Source of the DNA: Desmodesmus armatus
Taxonomy: Eukaryota > Chlorophyta > Chlorophyceae > Sphaeropleales > Scenedesmaceae
NCBI GenBank assembly: GCA_007449985.2
Contig: VIIQ02000054.1
Location: 186,001 to 250,000, forward strand
Reading direction: 5' to 3'
DNA length: 64,000 bases
Shown: positions 61,201 to 64,000 of the stretch, in pieces
How the letters are laid out: each line of letters opens with the position of its first letter
Numbering within the stretch: the stretch's first letter is position 1
Notes under the pieces: generated by a model
What the model was told of the DNA's origin: nothing
What the model saw: only the letters and a program-made list of their open reading frames with translations
Database searches by the model: none
Translations under genes and position numbers: made by a program

Positions 61201-62022
61201 CAGGGATGTTGCTGGTGACTGCCATGCTGTGCTGAAGCTGCCTGCTGGCATCCTGTGCTGAGATCGTGAGCTGCACCGGCAGGAGTCTGAAAGCTGACGT
61301 CAGGGTGGGGGCATGCAGAAGCTTGATCTCACGGGCTGTGGACGCTGCATTCAGGAATGCCACCTGCAAGGGCAGACACGAGGTTTGGGGTCGTTTGTTA
61401 ATTGCACATCTGTCTTGTACAAGGAGCCAAACAGAAACAAAGGTTGCTGCTGGGTGCAGACGGCTCAGCTTGAGCTGGGGCAGGTCGCCAACTGCATGCT
61501 GTTGGGAGGTCCCTATGGACGGGCGCAAACAGTGATGCCAAACCAAAAGCACAGGCGTGGATCAGGTAGGCAGCCTTCTTCCATGCCCTGCCATAGGGCA
61601 TGGGTGCTACAAGCACTGCTCAGAGGTGCAGGTGGGCTGCACACAGGGGTTCCAGGTGAGGGGTTCATGCGTGCCACCCACCTGAATGGTTACCCCTCTT
61701 TGCGAGGCGCCCTTCAAACTCAGGATACAGTAGCTTTCTGCCTTGCTTCGCACAGATCTTGTGCGCCAGACGGTTGCTGTGCCGCGTGTCTGTGCGCCTT
61801 CATGGCTTGCTGGCACAACAGCAGTGCACCCCTGGCCGCTTGCAGACACCACCTGCTTCACCAGCCCGGCCCCACCTGGATCACTGCTGGTGAGGACTGC
61901 TCCTGACGCAGCACACCATGTCCAGAACCCTCCAAAGTAGGAGCGTTCAGGGAGTGCCTCCGAGGCACGGGACTGCTGTTCGTGGTACTGCCCCTCCGCT
62001 TTGTAGGGGTCCTGCTCGCCAT
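46191..62022 (-). CDS. Giant low-complexity Q/A/S-rich protein, about 4,900 aa (6 exons)
   Basis: Proposed exons, 5' to 3': 61876-62022 (ATG, after an in-frame stop), 61682-61789, 61147-61363, 47719-60918, 47242-47389, 46191-47021. The fourth exon is 13.2 kb. Only exons 1-3 look like an ordered domain (SYCILSLKG, VAFLNAAST, FRLLPVQLTI, VQRFLKVELSGMALEHA), of unknown family. The rest is disordered runs of Gln, Ala, Ser, Gly and Pro with short islands: a heptad-like helix near residues 380-450 (EAQRQRLAQLQADLQ), SYQELLRNQFGGPP, FNWDLHLSTF, a doubled TITNALA, and HFEAHCIAEVQL. Frames slip by one base at GGGGG runs near 52740 and 50770; one extra base each restores the phase into exon 5. The last exon also changes frame near 46620. 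No signal peptide, so an intracellular scaffold or regulator is possible. Exon 2's acceptor is the weakest call. Confidence 0.62.
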
Positions 62023-62519
62023 CGAGCCGCCAAGTGTGGCTTTCAAGGCTTCATCAGCATGCGGATGTGCATGGGCAGGGCTTTACAGGGCAAGTGGGTC
62101 CACGGGAGGTTGGTGTTGTTGTGAACTTGCTGGTGTGTGTTGTTGAGGGCCATCATGGGCTGTCTCGATCTGACCCTTCACTGCAAGTGTTCCATACGTA
62201 TGATCAGCATGCAGTCTATCGCATCAACGTAGCGGGAGGGCGCTTCTGTCAGCTGTTCAGCAGTTCAATGCCCAACGGTCATTTGTAAGCAGCTTGAATC
62301 AGAAGGCAAACGGGATGCGTGATGAAGCAGACTCGACGCTTGGCAACAGCAGGTGGCATCTAGGTTGCGCTGCACATCACCCCGATCAGCCTCGAGAGTG
62401 GAAACGTTGGACCTTGAGCAATTACTGTTCTCATGCTGTCTGTACAACTGAGATCACAGTAGTCACCTTCACAAACATCTGGCACATCCGCATCCTTTTA
62501 CAGCACAATCAACTCAGCA
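62023..62519. promoter_or_regulatory. Divergent intergenic region between giant gene and helicase
   Basis: About 500 bp separate the two oppositely oriented start codons. I see no coding frame or recognised box in it; promoter function is inferred from position. Confidence 0.4.
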
Positions 62520-64000
62520 ATGCAGGCGCTGCTGCCCAAACTGGGCCGTCCCAGCCTGGCAGCAGCAGCAACAGCAGCCAGGGCCAGGGTGACCCGCTTG
62601 CCATGCACCATCAGTACATGGCAGGACAAGGCTATCATACGCTGGCTATGCAGCACACACACCCGTGACACCCCTGGCCGTAGCGTAACAGCAGCTGCAG
62701 CAACCCAAGCTGCTGCCAGCAGCCAGGAGCAGCAACAGCAGCAGCATGCAGCAACAGCTGAAGATGCTTTTTATGCTGAGGAGGCTCAGGGCTTTGCGGA
62801 TCTGGGTCTGGCGAATAGTTTGGTGGCAGCATTGCAAGCGGGAGGCTTCGCACGGCCCTCAAGAGTGCAGGTAAAACACACATGGCCTTGACCTTCTGCC
62901 CAGCATGCCCAGCATGCAGTCAGCACCACCAGCAGGCATGCCTGGGCTGGTCTAGGGAAGTCATCACTCTGCGGCTTCATGGAATCGGTTAGTCACACTC
63001 AGCAACCCTACACATGTAGAGCTTGATCGCACACAGAGAAGGCTGCTTTGTGTCAACCAGCAGCAGCTCAGTGTTTACACAAAGGGTGTGCACGCGAGTC
63101 ATGCAAAGGCAATTCCACTAGGAGAATGTGCTGTGTCGTGTCCCCCCACCCTCGCCCACCCCAACAGGAGCTGGTGATCCCCAAGGTTCTTTCTGGCAAG
63201 GACATTGTTCTGGCTGCTGAAACAGGCAGCGGCAAAACCCTGGCGTACATCGGCCCCCTGTCGTCGCTCTTGCTACAGAGGGCAGCCTCAGGCAGCAAAC
63301 CCCCATCAGCAGACCTCTTCAAACAGATCGACAGCAGCAGCAGGCAAACACCTGGTTACAAGCCCAAGCCAAGGTGAGGACCGCCGCTAGCAGCAGTAGC
63401 TGCGCCCAGACAATCCAAGCTTTCTGCGCAGCTGGCGGGTTCCTACATGCAGTTTCCTACATGCAGTTGTATGCCAACGAAAGAAAGTGTTGCGGAATGA
63501 CGTTGATGCGTGGCAGCTCATCAGCCACAAGCTCCCGTTCCTTCTTGCGTAGGCATGTGAAGAGCGTCCATTCTGTGTACAGGGCCATGCTTGCGCTGGC
63601 CTTGCTCCTGCCCATCCTGTAGTGCCCTTCAGTGCCGGGCCCATTGCCTGGTTCTACACTCACCAGCGGCTCACTGAGGTGACCTTCATACACCAGGGCT
63701 GCATGTCACACTGCAGCCGGCGCTGTCAGCAGCCACACTACACGATGCTTCACTCATCCTGATCCAACCCTTTCTTCCCACCCACTACCCCTTGCTACTC
63801 CCCCCCCCCCAGGCCCCAACTGCGCTGGATGGGCCTGGTGCTGTGCCCCAACACCGCCCTCTGCCAGCAAGTTGTGCGGCTTGTCTCCTCCCTCCAAGAC
63901 ACGTCTGGGCGGCCCCTGCTGACCGCCTGCCACGTGTCCTCCAGTAGCCCCCCGCCCTTTGAGTCCCCTGACATCATGGTGACCACACCAGGTGCGCTGT
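62520..64000 (+). CDS. DEAD-box RNA helicase, N-terminal part (partial)
   Basis: Exons 62520-62870, 63168-63373 and 63813 to the window edge, with phases 0 and 2 and GT-AG borders. ATG 62520 starts an Arg/Ala-rich, acid-poor leader (LPKLGRPSLAAAATAARARV) that suggests an organelle transit peptide. Then come the Q-motif (FADLGLANSLVAALQAGGF...PSRVQ), motif I (AAETGSGKT), motif Ia (CPNTALCQQV) and motif Ib (VTTPGAL, reading into the last base). The DEAD box itself lies beyond the window. The GAL ending in motif Ib recalls organellar helicases of the RH22/RH39 type; that subfamily call is tentative. Such enzymes remodel RNA with ATP, often in ribosome assembly. An insert of about 30 residues separates motifs I and Ia. 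Confidence 0.85.

Overview
The window looks like nuclear DNA of a chlorophycean green alga, probably Chlamydomonadales and possibly a Haematococcus-like species. This is inferred from the GC- and CAG-rich composition, dense GT-AG introns, long low-complexity Q/A/S proteins, a TGTAA poly(A) signal, and mosaic extracellular lectin proteins. I ran no database search. Gene models were assembled by hand from reading frames, splice sites and intron phases.

Layout, left to right. 1-1287 (+) is the 3' half of an MFS transporter. 4060-5853 (+) is an intronless F-box-like/leucine-rich protein. About 6608-11500 (+) is a Penelope-like retroelement of the permuted Chlamys type, with an N-terminal GIY-YIG endonuclease, a CxC linker and a C-terminal reverse transcriptase, sitting just after a (CA)n microsatellite. 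12133-12680 (+) is a short secreted precursor carrying four copies of a 16-residue peptide; the third copy has a one-base frame break. 16228-34871 (-) is one 26-exon gene for a secreted protein of about 2,100 residues. It combines a bulb-type lectin domain, three C-type lectin domains, about ten sushi-like modules, EGF-like, two discoidin-like, two Link-like and a terminal hevein-type chitin-binding domain. 35387-42325 (+) is transcribed divergently from it and encodes a secreted vanadium-dependent haloperoxidase (1,092 aa, 13 exons including 36-nt and 13-nt micro-exons) with two lectin-like repeats at its C-terminus. 44026-45602 is a satellite of about 167 bp units with a dimeric pattern. 46191-62022 (-) encodes a giant, almost wholly disordered protein of about 4,900 aa, mostly on one 13.2-kb exon. 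62520-64000 (+) is the start of a DEAD-box RNA helicase.

The lectin and haloperoxidase genes form a head-to-head pair of secreted proteins sharing about 515 bp of upstream DNA, which suggests joint expression at the cell wall or extracellular matrix. Together with the peptide precursor they make the left two thirds of the window rich in secreted, surface-directed genes. Several reading frames are broken by what looks like one missing base, three of them in runs of G. In the lectin gene and the large exon of the giant gene, restoring one base per break also restores the downstream splice phases. I therefore read most of these breaks as assembly undercalls rather than decay.
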